NCBI GenBank assembly: GCA_000955875.1
Contig: JYOE01000003.1
Coordinates: 95,166-159,165, forward strand
Direction: 5' to 3'
Source of the DNA: Terrabacter sp. 28
Lineage (GTDB): Bacteria > Actinomycetota > Actinomycetes > Actinomycetales > Dermatophilaceae
DNA length: 64,000 bases
Part shown: one piece after another, positions 1-8,514 of the stretch
How positions within the stretch are numbered: the stretch's first letter is position 1
Layout of the letters: each line of letters begins with the position of its first letter
Position numbers and translations under genes: made by a program
The notes under the pieces: model-generated
Database searches by the model: none
What the model saw: the letters and a program-made list of their open reading frames with translations, nothing else
Told to the model about the DNA's origin: nothing

Positions 1-1
1 A

Positions 2-1054
2 GCGGGGCTCGATGCGATCAGGGGGCTGGCCATCCTGCTCGTGATGATTCGCCACGCCTGGCCCGGCCAGTTCGGGGGCGCTGGAGTCGTGGGTGTCACC
101 GTCTTCTTCACGCTCTCCGGCTATCTCATCACCGGCATCATCGTCCGGGATGTCGAGCTCCGCGGAGGTGTCGACTACCGGCGCTTCTACGTCAACCGCG
201 CCTTGCGGCTGCTGCCAGCCCTCGGGCTCATGCTCGTCTTCTTCGTCGGAGTCGAGCTACTCATCGGACCCGACGGTGGGACCGTGCATCTGCTGGTCGG
301 CACCCTGACGGGGCTGTTCTACATCCAGGACTTCGTGCCGTTTCTCAGCTACCCAGGCATCAACCATCTGTGGACGCTGGCGGTCGAGGAGCAGTTCTAC
401 CTCGTGTGGCCGTTACTGCTGACGTTCTTCCTGCGCCGCGGGCGCGTGAACCGCCTGTTCGCGGCGGCAGCCGGCGTGTGCCTCGCGAGTGTCGTGGCAT
501 CGATGCTGGTGCTGACACGCTGGTTCAACGTCGAGGCGGTCTACCCGCTGCCCAACAACTGGGCAGTCGCGCTGCTTGTCGGAGGCGCCTCCTACGTGCA
601 CCGGGACCTCCTCTTCGAGAGGGTCTTCACTCCCGCGCGACGGGGGCCGTGCGCCGCACTGGCGTTGCTCGTGCTGACCGGACTCAGCGTCTGGCCGGGT
701 GCCAAGGCAAACCCTGCCACCTACCTCGTGTGGCCGTCGCTGATCGCCGCGTGCACCGTCGCCTTGGTCTTCCTCGCCCTGCGCGACAAACCGACGCCGA
801 GGGTGCTGCGGCCGATCGTCGGACTGGGTGTCATCTCGTACGGCGCCTACCTGTGGAACGGGCCCATAAGCACCTGGACGCAGGAACGGCTGGGCTGGCC
901 GCAGCAGTGGCACTGGATCGGCATCGTGCTGACGGTGACGGCAGCCATCATCAGCTGGGTCGCCGTCGAAGGGCCGGCGTTGCGGTGGAAGGCGCGGCTC
1001 AATGGTCGCCGGCGTGAGCTCGCCGAACGGGAGTCGTCGCCGCTCTCCCGGTGA
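2..1054 (+). CDS. Acyltransferase 3 family membrane protein, 5'-truncated by the window edge
   Basis: The reading frame is open from base 2, and its first residues (GLDAIRGLAILLVMIRH) are the N-terminal signature of the acyltransferase-3 (OafA/YrhL-like) family, so only a few codons are missing. About 350 residues remain, with roughly ten hydrophobic membrane segments. Family features seen are FFTLSGYLITG near residue 38, an Arg-rich loop RRFYVNRALRLLP, and LWTLAVEEQFYLVWP after the third or fourth segment. These integral membrane enzymes move acyl groups onto cell-surface or exported glycans. The acceptor cannot be read from the sequence. It converges on the DUF3017 gene, which ends 7 bases away. 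An ATG at base 41 exists but would cut off the conserved N-terminus. Confidence 0.85.
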   Translation, partial: AGLDAIRGLAILLVMIRHAWPGQFGGAGVVGVTVFFTLSGYLITGIIVRDVELRGGVDYRRFYVNRALRLLPALGLMLVFFVGVELLIGPDGGTVHLLVGTLTGLFYIQDFVPFLSYPGINHLWTLAVEEQFYLVWPLLLTFFLRRGRVNRLFAAAAGVCLASVVASMLVLTRWFNVEAVYPLPNNWAVALLVGGASYVHRDLLFERVFTPARRGPCAALALLVLTGLSVWPGAKANPATYLVWPSLIAACTVALVFLALRDKPTPRVLRPIVGLGVISYGAYLWNGPISTWTQERLGWPQQWHWIGIVLTVTAAIISWVAVEGPALRWKARLNGRRRELAERESSPLSR

Positions 1055-1061
1055 TCGAGGG

Positions 1062-1382
1062 TCAGTTGGCAGTGCGGGTGACGGCCGTGCGCGCGGGCAC
1101 GTCGGCGTTCAGGTTGACCGTCGCCGACGCGATGAGGACGCCGAGTCCGAGCGCGACCAGGATCGCGACGTCGAGGGAGCGCGAGCGCACGTTGAGGCCG
1201 CCGGCCTTGCGGGCGGGGCGAGCGACGAGCCGGATCACCGCGCCGATGAAGAATGCTGCCGCGACGATACGGCCGCCCCACCGCACGTCGAGGAACGAGA
1301 TGACGAGCACGCCCGCCGCGGCGAGACCCGCGACGAGATACCACCAGCTGAGGACGACGAAGCCGCTACCTCGCCACTGCAC
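1062..1382 (-). CDS. DUF3017 small membrane protein
   Basis: A 106-residue protein with three hydrophobic segments: residues about 8-28, 34-50 and 72-92. A basic loop RLVARPARKAGGLNVRSRSLD lies between segments two and three. DUF3017 proteins of this size are known to sit directly downstream of folD in actinobacteria, and that arrangement is seen here with a 14-base gap, so the two are probably one transcript. No enzymatic motif is present and the function is unknown. Confidence 0.75.
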   Translation of the reverse strand: MQWRGSGFVVLSWWYLVAGLAAAGVLVISFLDVRWGGRIVAAAFFIGAVIRLVARPARKAGGLNVRSRSLDVAILVALGLGVLIASATVNLNADVPARTAVTRTAN

Positions 1383-1396
1383 AGGCGGTCAGGCTC

Positions 1397-2260
1397 TCAG
1401 GCGCCGACGGCGCGCGAGGCCTCGGCGGCCTCGACGATGTTGGTGAGCAGCAGGGCTCGCGTCATCGGGCCGACCCCGCCCGGGTTGGGGCTGACCCAGC
1501 CGGCGACCTCGGCGACGTCGAGGGCCACGTCGCCCGCGATCTTGCCGTCGACGCGGCTCACACCCACGTCGAGCACCGCGGCACCGGGCTTGACCATCTC
1601 CTTGGTGACGATGCTCGGCACGCCGGCCGCCGCGATGACGATGTCGGCCTGGCGCACCTCGGCGGCGAGGTCCTTGGTGCCGGTGTGGCACAGCGTGACC
1701 GTGGCGTTCTCGCTCTTGCGGGTGAGGATGAGGCCGAGCGGGCGGCCCACGGTGAGACCACGACCGATGACGACGACCTTCGCGCCGGCGATCGGCACGT
1801 CGTGGCGGCGCAGCAGCTCGATGCAGCCCATCGGCGTGCACGGCAGCGGCGCCGGCTTGCCGAGGGCGAGCCAGCCGAGGTTCATCGGGTGCAGGCCGTC
1901 GACGTCCTTGCTCGGGTCGACGCGCGAGAGCAGCGCCATCTCGTCGAGCCCGGTCGGCTGCTGCACGAGGAAGCCGGTGCACTCGGGGTCGGCGTTGAGC
2001 TCGTCGATGACGGCCTCGACCTCGGCCTGCGTGGCCGTGGCGGGGAGGTCCCGGCGGATGCTCGTGATGCCGATCTCGGCGCAGTCCTTGTGCTTGGCGT
2101 TGACGTACCAGTGACTGCCCGGGTCGTCGCCGACGAGCACGGTGCCGAGGCCCGGGACGATGCCCTGCTCGCGCAGCCGAGCGACCCGCTGGGTCAGCTC
2201 GACCTTGATCGCCTTGAGGGTGGCCTTGCCGTCGAGGATCTGTGCCGTCACGGTGCACAT
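1397..2260 (-). CDS. folD: Bifunctional methylenetetrahydrofolate dehydrogenase / methenyltetrahydrofolate cyclohydrolase
   Basis: FolD interconverts 5,10-methylene-THF and 10-formyl-THF using NADP in cytosolic one-carbon metabolism. It supplies formyl groups to PurN and PurH, both encoded later in this window. The 287-residue length is normal. Seen: [19 protein letters not shown], which carries the catalytic Tyr and Lys region; the HPMNLG and PCTPMG folate-site motifs; the NADP-binding [11 protein letters not shown]; and the C-terminal PGGVGPMT. The chosen ATG at 2260 gives [15 protein letters not shown] three codons later gives the more typical MTAQILDG and cannot be excluded. The longer upstream open frame lacks similarity. 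Confidence 0.95.
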   Translation of the reverse strand: MCTVTAQILDGKATLKAIKVELTQRVARLREQGIVPGLGTVLVGDDPGSHWYVNAKHKDCAEIGITSIRRDLPATATQAEVEAVIDELNADPECTGFLVQQPTGLDEMALLSRVDPSKDVDGLHPMNLGWLALGKPAPLPCTPMGCIELLRRHDVPIAGAKVVVIGRGLTVGRPLGLILTRKSENATVTLCHTGTKDLAAEVRQADIVIAAAGVPSIVTKEMVKPGAAVLDVGVSRVDGKIAGDVALDVAEVAGWVSPNPGGVGPMTRALLLTNIVEAAEASRAVGA

Positions 2261-2309
2261 CCTGCCACCCCGGACCGTGCCCGGTCCGCACGACCTCGGG
2301 AGGCGGCGC

Positions 2310-3509
2310 TCAGTCGCCGACGAGCCGCATGAGCTCCCGCACATGGCGCTCCCACGTCATCGACTCGGCGCGCCGGCGCAGGGCGCTGCCCCGCTGTGCG
2401 CGCTCCGCAGCGTCGGCGAGGAGGGAGTGCAAGGCATCGGCGAACGCCGCGGCATCGCGAGGCTCGACGTAGACCCCGTCGTCACCGAGGTACTCCGGTA
2501 TGCCGCCACGCCGCGCCGACACCACCGGGAGAGCCGACGCCATGGCCTCAGTGACGACCTGGCCGGCGGGCTCTTCCCAGTCGACCGGCATCGCGAAGAC
2601 GTCGGCATCTCCGAAGACGGCCGGCAGGTCATTCCGGTCGACGAAGGGCGTGAACTCGACCAAGTCGCCCAACGGCGCGGCGGACCGCCGTAGCTCCACC
2701 TCGTAGTCGGACAGTCCTGCGGCAGGTCGCAGTCCGGACGACCCGACGATGCGCACCCGGAAGTTGCGCGTGCGCTCGCTGAGCAGGTGAGCGGCGGCGA
2801 TCAGATGATGAGCCCCCTTGTGGGGTAGGACGTTTCCGACGAAGAGGATGGTCGGCGGCATACGGTCAGGCCGGTCTTGCGGCCTGAAGCGCTCGGTGTC
2901 GACTCCGTTCCGCAGCACGTGGAGGTTGTCGGGTCGATAGCCGAGCCGATCGGCGACGGTGCCCGCCAGGTGGTCACTCACGGCGACCGTCACGTGCGTG
3001 CGTTCGATGACCTTGCGGATCTCCGGAGCGCGCCACGAACGGAACACGTCGTTGCCCAGGTGCAGCACGATCTTGCCGTCGAAGCGTCGGGCCAGCCCGC
3101 TGGTGACCGCTCCTGCCTGGTTGTAGACCACGAGCGCCTTGGCGTCGCGCGGCACGGCATCGAGCGCTTCCCGATGGAACCGGGCGGAGAAGGGCCGTTG
3201 CCGAAGGAGAAGACCGCAGGCGGCGTCCATCCTTCGCTCGCGGTCGGTGAACCACTCACGAGTCGTGGGTCTCGTCGAGGAGTAGCGGACGAGAGTGCCG
3301 TCGGGATAGTCGTGCTGTCGACGGTCGCTGACGACGACATAGCTGCGGCCACCCATCGCCTCGTGCGCCCGAGCCTGGGCATGGATCTTCGTCGACATGG
3401 CGCTACCGGTGCCGGAGGAGTACTCAGAGAAGACGTAGGCAAGGTGAGCCAGGGGGCTCACCAGCGGCACGCCCCTCGGCGCAGCCTCGCTCTGCATCGC
3501 AGGCTCCAC
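2310..3509 (-). CDS. GT4-family glycosyltransferase
   Basis: About 400 residues with the GT-B organisation of family 4 glycosyltransferases. The N-terminal acceptor domain begins [32 protein letters not shown] in plain view. The C-terminal nucleotide-sugar domain has [17 protein letters not shown] and the EX7E-type motif [19 protein letters not shown], followed by GGIPEYL. It probably transfers a hexose to a glycan or lipid at the cytoplasmic face. I chose GTG at 3509 because a GGGGAGG ribosome site lies six bases upstream. An ATG at 3497 is the alternative. The longer upstream frame is rich in Arg and looks non-coding. The gene ends 49 bases before folD, so co-transcription is possible but functional linkage is not obvious. 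Confidence 0.85.
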   Translation of the reverse strand: MEPAMQSEAAPRGVPLVSPLAHLAYVFSEYSSGTGSAMSTKIHAQARAHEAMGGRSYVVVSDRRQHDYPDGTLVRYSSTRPTTREWFTDRERRMDAACGLLLRQRPFSARFHREALDAVPRDAKALVVYNQAGAVTSGLARRFDGKIVLHLGNDVFRSWRAPEIRKVIERTHVTVAVSDHLAGTVADRLGYRPDNLHVLRNGVDTERFRPQDRPDRMPPTILFVGNVLPHKGAHHLIAAAHLLSERTRNFRVRIVGSSGLRPAAGLSDYEVELRRSAAPLGDLVEFTPFVDRNDLPAVFGDADVFAMPVDWEEPAGQVVTEAMASALPVVSARRGGIPEYLGDDGVYVEPRDAAAFADALHSLLADAAERAQRGSALRRRAESMTWERHVRELMRLVGD

Positions 3510-3637
3510 CGTCCTCCTCCCCTGCCGTTCCCTACTGACCTGACGGGGCGCTCGAGTCCGCCGCCTCCGAGCGTAGGAGACCGACGAGACGAACGAGCAT
3601 GGAACGAGCACCCCGGGTGTGGCGGATGCCGCTCAGG

Positions 3638-4897
3638 TCACTTCAGGTCACTGAGCGGCACGTCGGGATCGGTGAGGCGGGCGCGGTCGACGATCGTGCG
3701 GTCGCGCACGAGCCGCTGCACGTCGTCGATGGTGTCCCAGACGTTGACGTGCATGCCCGCGAGCACGCGCACGCCATCACCCTCGGGCAGCACCCAGAAC
3801 GCCATGAACTCGTTGCCCTTCGGGTCGCCACGAAGCACGACCTCGGCGCCGCTGCCGCGCGGCACGTAGCCGGCGTACTCGAGGCCGATGTCGTACTGGT
3901 CGGAGTAGAAGAACGGGATGGGGTCGTAGGTGACGTCCTGGCCCGCCATCGACCGTCCGGCCGCGAGACCGCCGTCGTGGGCGTTGGCCCAGTGCTCGAC
4001 GCGCACGTTGGTGTCGAGCGTCGTGCTGCGCCAGTTCGCGACGTCGCCGGCCGCCCACACCCCGTCGGCCGACGTGCGCAACCCCGGGTCGGTGACGATG
4101 CCGTTGTCGGTCGTGATGCCGGCGCCGTCGGCGAGCCCGGTGTTGGGCGTGATGCCGACGCCCACGACCACGGCGTCGGCCGGCACGGTGTCACCGGACT
4201 TCGTCACGACGCCGGTCGCAGAGCCGTCGCCCTCGATGCGCTCGACGCCCTCGCCGAAGCGGAACTCGACGCCGTGCCCGCGGTGCAGGTCGGCGAACCA
4301 CCCGCCGATCTGCTCGCCCATCACGCCGAGCAGCGGGGCGGCCTGCGGCTCGATGACCGTGACGCTCGCGCCGGCCTCGGCCGCAGCGGCGGCCACCTCG
4401 AGCCCGATCCAGCCGGCGCCGACGATGACGATGCGAGCGTCCTTGGTGAGGTGCTTCTTCAGCTCCTGCGACTCCTGCAGCTCGCGCAGGTAGAGCACGC
4501 CGTCCAGATCGGCGCCCGGCACGTCGAGCGCGCGCGCCGACGAGCCGGTCGCGAGCAGCAGCTTCTCGTAGCCGAGCGTCTGGCCGTCGGCGAGGCTCAG
4601 CGTGTGGTTGGCGGCGTCGAGCGACGTCGCCGCGGTGCCGAGGTGCAGCTCGACACCGTTCTCGTCGTACCAGTCCTTGTCGTGGGTGAAGGCGCTGTCG
4701 GGCTCGTCGTCGCCCTTGAGCACACCCTTCGACAGCGGCGGCCGCTCGTAGGGCAGCCGGTCCTCCTCGGCGACGAGGGCGATGCTGCCCTGCGTGTCGC
4801 TCTCACGGATTCCCTCGATGGCCTTCGCCGCGGCCAGCCCACCGCCGACGAGGACGTATGCCGTGCGCTCCTGCTCTCCGGACGTGTCAGTCGTCAT
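3638..4897 (-). CDS. FAD-dependent ferredoxin/rubredoxin reductase-type oxidoreductase
   Basis: A 419-residue two-dinucleotide-binding flavoprotein. The FAD motif GGGLAAAKAIEGI lies at residues 18-30, the family motif RPPLSKGVL near 52-60, ATGSS near 116-120, the NADH motif GAGWIGLE near 160-167, and the second FAD motif WAAGDVA in the C-terminal third. A reductase C-terminal domain follows. Relatives transfer electrons from NAD(P)H to ferredoxins that feed P450s or Rieske oxygenases, or act as monodehydroascorbate-like reductases. No ferredoxin gene is adjacent, so the partner is unknown. The start at 4897 excludes an upstream extension whose GTEHS peptide is just translated intergenic repeat. 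Confidence 0.88.
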   Translation of the reverse strand: MTTDTSGEQERTAYVLVGGGLAAAKAIEGIRESDTQGSIALVAEEDRLPYERPPLSKGVLKGDDEPDSAFTHDKDWYDENGVELHLGTAATSLDAANHTLSLADGQTLGYEKLLLATGSSARALDVPGADLDGVLYLRELQESQELKKHLTKDARIVIVGAGWIGLEVAAAAAEAGASVTVIEPQAAPLLGVMGEQIGGWFADLHRGHGVEFRFGEGVERIEGDGSATGVVTKSGDTVPADAVVVGVGITPNTGLADGAGITTDNGIVTDPGLRTSADGVWAAGDVANWRSTTLDTNVRVEHWANAHDGGLAAGRSMAGQDVTYDPIPFFYSDQYDIGLEYAGYVPRGSGAEVVLRGDPKGNEFMAFWVLPEGDGVRVLAGMHVNVWDTIDDVQRLVRDRTIVDRARLTDPDVPLSDLK

Positions 4898-4950
4898 GTC
4901 CACACCTTCACACGCCGACCGCCCCGCGGGAAGCAAACGCCCCCACCAAC

Positions 4951-4990
4951 TCGAGTGCTCAGTTCCCGACACCTGCCAACTCGAGTGCTC
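4951..4990. repeat. Dispersed repeat family A: one intact and one interrupted copy at the IS left edge
   Basis: Bases 4951-4970 read TCGAGTGCTCAGTTCCCGAC, an uninterrupted unit. A second unit starts at 4981 but stops after TCGAGTGCTC, where the IS110 element begins. The missing half (AGTTCCCGAC) reappears at 6314 after the element. The intact copy therefore shows directly what the insertion site looked like before the event. Confidence 0.9.
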
Positions 4991-5050
4991 TCAGTGTGAG
5001 TCTGGTGGGGCCGCCCGGTTTGGGTGGAGGCTCGGTTCTGAGCGTCTGGT

Positions 5051-5182
5051 GACTCATTGAGTGTTTGCCGCCTGTGCGGGCTGGCCTGGAACTGAAGTGT
5101 CCAAGGCGTTCGGGACCGGGTCGGCCGGCGTGACTTGATAGGAGCGTGGTGAACGCCCTCGACTGAGGTGTGTCCGCCGGCC
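5051..5182 (+). ncRNA. Predicted IS110 bridge RNA (approximate limits)
   Basis: This covers the non-coding left end, on the same strand as the transposase. Four guide-like segments occur in the order known for bridge RNAs. TTGAGTGTTT (5057-5066) matches the left target TCGAGTGCTC (4981-4990) at every base if G-U pairing is allowed. GGAACTGA (5088-5095) is the exact reverse complement of the right target TCAGTTCC (6312-6319). ATAGGAG (5138-5144) equals the element's right end (6303-6309). ACTGAGG (5162-5168) pairs with the left end plus core (4989-4995, one G-U). The last two lie inside a perfect 8-base stem, GGCCGGCG 5123-5130 with CGCCGGCC 5175-5182. The RNA ends were not determined. Confidence 0.65.
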
Positions 5183-5231
5183 AACCCTTGTCCGATTCCG
5201 ATCGAGTCGAATCAACGGAAAGGACACGATC

Positions 5232-6293
5232 ATGGTCGTCCTCGGAGTGGATCCGCACAAGAAGACGCACACGGTGGTCGCGGTTGACGAGCAGGGGGTG
5301 CAGTTCGGTGCCCGGACGGTCCCGGCTACCGACGAGGGGCACCGGGCCGTGCTGCGGTGGGCGCGGACCCTGCCAGGGCAGCGGCGGTGGGCGGTCGAGG
5401 ACTGCCGGCACGTCGCGGGCCGGTTGATGCGGGACCTGACGGGTGCCGGTGAGCAGGTGGTCCGGGTCCCGCCGCGGCTGACCGGGACGCTGCGGGCCAG
5501 TGCCCGCTCGCGGGGCAAGTCGGACCCGATCGACGCGTTGGCGGTGGCCCGGGCCTGCCTGCGCGAGCCGGGCCTGCCGACCGGCGGGCTGGACGAGGAC
5601 GCGTTGGCGGTGCGGTTGCTGGTGGACCGGCGCGAGCAGCTCGTGGCGTGGCGCACCGCGGAGATCAACCGGGCGCGTTGGCACCTGGTCGAACTCGCCC
5701 CCGAGGTGGAGCAGGGCGCGGAGCTGACCTCGTTGCGCGGCATCGAGCGGGTCCGCGCCGCGGTGGCCGCACTGCCAGGCTCGGTACGTCGACAGATCGC
5801 CCTCGACCAGTTGGCCGGGATCACCGAGACGACCACGGCGATCCGCGCGCTCGAGCAGCAGATCACCGCCCGGGTCACCCCGCTCACGCCGGCGCTGCTG
5901 GCCATCGTCGGCGTCGGCCCGTTGACCGCGGCCAAGCTGCTCGGCGAGGTCGGCGGGATCGACCGGTTCACCCGCTCCGCGCAGCTGGCCGCCCACGCCG
6001 GGATCGCCTGCATCCCGGTATGGACCGGCAACCGCGAACGCCACCGCCTCAACCGCGGCGGCAACCGGCAGATCAACGCCGCCGTGCATCGCGTCGCGGT
6101 CACCCAGGCGCGGATGCACCCACCCGCGCAACAGCTCCTCGCGCGGCGCCGCGCCAGCAACGACACCCGCAAAGGCGCCCTCAGGGTCCTGAAACGTCAC
6201 CTCATCGACGTCATCTTCCACGCCATGAAAGAGGACCACGCCCGCCACCAGGCCAACCCTGACCACTCCCTGAAACCAGCAGCCGCAGCCTGA
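5232..6293 (+). CDS. IS110-family transposase (DEDD recombinase)
   Basis: A 353-residue recombinase. The N-terminal RuvC-like domain shows VDPHKKTH (first Asp), AVEDCRH (Glu) and KSDPIDALAVARA (last two acidic residues). The C-terminal Transposase_20 domain has the helix-hairpin-helix IVGVGPLTAAKLLGEVGG, then AHAGIACIPVWTGNRERH and LNRGGNRQINAAVH. In relatives I recall, the residue before the Gly in the PVxxG loop is Ser, the expected nucleophile. Here it is Thr, which may impair or alter catalysis. A GGAAAGGA ribosome site lies about 8 bases before the ATG. Known mechanism: RNA-guided recombination of a circular donor with a target through a two-base core. Confidence 0.92.
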   Translation: MVVLGVDPHKKTHTVVAVDEQGVQFGARTVPATDEGHRAVLRWARTLPGQRRWAVEDCRHVAGRLMRDLTGAGEQVVRVPPRLTGTLRASARSRGKSDPIDALAVARACLREPGLPTGGLDEDALAVRLLVDRREQLVAWRTAEINRARWHLVELAPEVEQGAELTSLRGIERVRAAVAALPGSVRRQIALDQLAGITETTTAIRALEQQITARVTPLTPALLAIVGVGPLTAAKLLGEVGGIDRFTRSAQLAAHAGIACIPVWTGNRERHRLNRGGNRQINAAVHRVAVTQARMHPPAQQLLARRRASNDTRKGALRVLKRHLIDVIFHAMKEDHARHQANPDHSLKPAAAA

Positions 6294-6311
6294 CCCATTG
6301 ACATAGGAGAT

Positions 6312-6482
6312 TCAGTTCCCGACGTCGCTCCCCGTCGGAAGATGAGCACTCGACGTGCGTTGTGCATCGAATGCTCAGTTTCCGGCGTCGCCCCGCGTCG
6401 GAAAGTGAGCACTCGACCAGGGCCTACCGTCGAGTGCTCACTTTCCGACGGCGGCCGGCACGAAGGAAACTGAGCACTCGAC
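6312..6482. repeat. Cluster of family A dispersed repeats downstream of the IS element
   Basis: After the right half of the interrupted unit (6312-6323) there are at least five further copies in alternating orientation. They lie at about 6334-6354 (reverse), 6369-6386 (forward, GAATGCTCAGTTTCCGGC), 6397-6417 (reverse), 6429-6449 (forward) and 6462-6482 (reverse). The shared core is TCGAGTGCTCA followed by C or G and TTTCCGAC. Opposing copies could pair as hairpins between the IS and the convergent end of the ABC transporter gene. No coding potential is seen here. Confidence 0.85.
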
Positions 6483-6498
6483 TCGGATCACGTCCGGG

Positions 6499-8514
6499 TC
6501 AGGAGGTCCAGGCACGCCAGAGGGCGGCGTACTCCCCGTCGCGCGCGACGAGCTCGTCGTGGCTGCCGAGCTCGGCGACCCGACCGTCGATGACGACCGC
6601 GATGCGGTCGGCGTCGTGGGCGGTGTGCAACCGGTGCGCGATCGCGACGACGGTGCGGCCGGTCAGCAGCGCGTTCATCGAGCCCTCGAGGTGGCGGGCC
6701 GTGCGCGGGTCGATGAGCGAGGTCGCCTCGTCGAGCACGATCGTGTGCGGGTCGGCGAGGATGAGCCGCGCCAGCGCGATCTGTTGGGCGCGCCCGGGCG
6801 TCAGCGAGTGGTGTCCCGAGCCGAGCTTGGTGTCGAGCCCCTCGGGGAGTCGCTCGACCCAGTCGAGCGCGTCGACGGCACGCAGCGCGTCGCGCACCTG
6901 GTCGTCGGTGGACCCCTCGCGGGCGAGCACGACGTTGTCGCGCACCGAACCGATGAAGACGTGGTGCTCCTGCGTGACGAGGGCGACCTCGGTGCGCAGC
7001 TGGTCGAGCGGCAGCGACGTCAGCTCGACGCCGCCCACGGTGACCGAGCCCGTGCGCGGACCGTGGATGCCGGACAGCAGCCGCCCCAACGTCGACTTGC
7101 CCGAGCCGCTCGGGCCGACGATGGCGAGACGCTCACCCGTCGAGAGCGACAGGTCGATGCCGTGCAGCACGTCGTGGTCGGCGCGGTAGGCGTAGCGAAG
7201 GTCGGAGCCGACGAGCTCTGGGCCGGAAGGCTGCTCGTCGCCGGACTCGCGGTCGGGCGGCACCGTGGCGATGCCGAGCAGGCGCGTGGTCGACGCGATG
7301 CCGACCTGCACCCGGTCGACGGTGTGCACGAGCATGTCGAACGGACCCCACAACGCCTCGGTGTAGAGGATCGCCGTCGTGATCTGCCCGAGCGTGGCCC
7401 AACCCTGCGCGTAGCCGACGGCGCCGAAGAGCAGCACGAGCACGCGCGGCAGGCTGAACGCGACATCCATGACGGCGAAGAGCAGGTTGCGGAGCGTCAT
7501 CGTGTAGCGCTCGGCCTGCCCCGACACCTCGATGTCGTCGTCGCCGCGGCGCAGCCGGTGACCGGCGAGGCCCAGCGCCTCGACGGTGCGGGCGCCCTCG
7601 ACGGTCTCGGTGAGCGTCGTGTTGATGCGCGAGTAGGTGCCGCTCTCGGTGAGGTAGCCCTTCGGGGCCCGCCCGAGGTAGCGGCGCACCTGGATGAGCG
7701 CCAAAGCCATGAGGACGATCGACGGCAGCGACAGCGCCACCGAGTTGCTCACCATCGCGACGAGGGTGAGCACGACGGTGATGGTGGCGACGATCGACTC
7801 GGGCAGCGCCCAGCGCACGCTCTCGCTCATCGTGCCGACGTCGCGGGTCACGCGCGTCACGAGGTCGCCCGAGCTCGCGCTCTCCACCCTCGACAGCGGC
7901 AGGCGCAGGATCGCGCGCACGACGTACTCGCGGGCCGCGGCGAGCACGCTCTGGCCCAGCACGGCCGACGACGTCTTGGCTGCGAGCGTGAACAGGCCCT
8001 GCACGAGGACGAGCCCGGCGACCACGAGCGCCGCGGTGTTCGCGCCGGCGAGCGCCGCGTCGACCCGGCCGGCCTGCACGTCGGTGACGGTCGAGTCGAC
8101 GAGCTCGCCGAGCAGGCGCGGCACGAGCAGGCCGGCGGTGGCGGCGAGCGCGTTGGCGACGACGACCGCGACGACGAGCAACCGCTCCTGGCCGAGCAGC
8201 CGGCCGATGAAACGCACCACGCTGCGGTTGTCGGCGATGGGCAGGCCCTTGCGGGCGTTCATCGTGTCGGCGACGAACTCCTGCGCCCGGCGCTCGCGCA
8301 GCAGATGCCGACGCCGCAGCGCCGACAGGCGTTCGCCGACGCTCGCCGCCTCGGGCGGGCGCAGCTCGTCGGGCACCGCGGGCACGTGCAGCGCACCGTC
8401 CCAGGTGCGCGCCGACTCGGCGGCGAGCTCGGGCGGCAGGAGCGAGACGTGCGCGGGCGACGGGTCGGGCGAGACGGCATACGTGCTCGTCGCGGTGCCG
8501 TCGGGGCGGCTCAT
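6499..8514 (-). CDS. ABC exporter half-transporter with consensus Walker motifs but degenerate signature
   Basis: A 671-residue fusion of a six-helix membrane domain (residues about 100-400) and a nucleotide-binding domain. The NBD has an intact Walker A GPSGSGKST, Q-loop VTQEHHVF, Walker B TIVLDEAT with catalytic Glu, and H-loop AIAHRLH. The ABC signature reads SLTPGRAQQ instead of LSGGQ. An unusually long cytoplasmic N-terminus of about 95 polar residues precedes the first helix. Its start overlaps the stop of the partner gene by four bases (8511-8514), so the two are translationally coupled and surely form a heterodimer. This subunit supplies the Walker A and catalytic Glu of the working ATP site. 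The substrate is unknown; the fold is that of multidrug or lipid exporters. Confidence 0.92.
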   Translation of the reverse strand: MSRPDGTATSTYAVSPDPSPAHVSLLPPELAAESARTWDGALHVPAVPDELRPPEAASVGERLSALRRRHLLRERRAQEFVADTMNARKGLPIADNRSVVRFIGRLLGQERLLVVAVVVANALAATAGLLVPRLLGELVDSTVTDVQAGRVDAALAGANTAALVVAGLVLVQGLFTLAAKTSSAVLGQSVLAAAREYVVRAILRLPLSRVESASSGDLVTRVTRDVGTMSESVRWALPESIVATITVVLTLVAMVSNSVALSLPSIVLMALALIQVRRYLGRAPKGYLTESGTYSRINTTLTETVEGARTVEALGLAGHRLRRGDDDIEVSGQAERYTMTLRNLLFAVMDVAFSLPRVLVLLFGAVGYAQGWATLGQITTAILYTEALWGPFDMLVHTVDRVQVGIASTTRLLGIATVPPDRESGDEQPSGPELVGSDLRYAYRADHDVLHGIDLSLSTGERLAIVGPSGSGKSTLGRLLSGIHGPRTGSVTVGGVELTSLPLDQLRTEVALVTQEHHVFIGSVRDNVVLAREGSTDDQVRDALRAVDALDWVERLPEGLDTKLGSGHHSLTPGRAQQIALARLILADPHTIVLDEATSLIDPRTARHLEGSMNALLTGRTVVAIAHRLHTAHDADRIAVVIDGRVAELGSHDELVARDGEYAALWRAWTS

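Larger units (their letters stand above)
4991..6311 (+). mobile_element. IS110-family insertion sequence inserted in a family A repeat
   Basis: The ends were deduced by comparing the split repeat with the intact copy 20 bases upstream. The left flank ends GTGCTC at 4990 and the right flank resumes TCAGTTCCC at 6312, leaving TC on both sides (4989-4990 and 6312-6313) as the likely two-base core. The element is about 1.32 kb. It has no terminal inverted repeats, a long non-coding left end of about 240 bases and only 18 bases after the transposase stop. This matches the IS110 group, whose left end encodes the bridge RNA. It carries a single gene, the DEDD recombinase. Confidence 0.85.

Noticed and set aside
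4951..6482. CRISPR array
   Set aside because: Repeats alternate in orientation, are irregularly spaced and diverged, and no cas gene is present.
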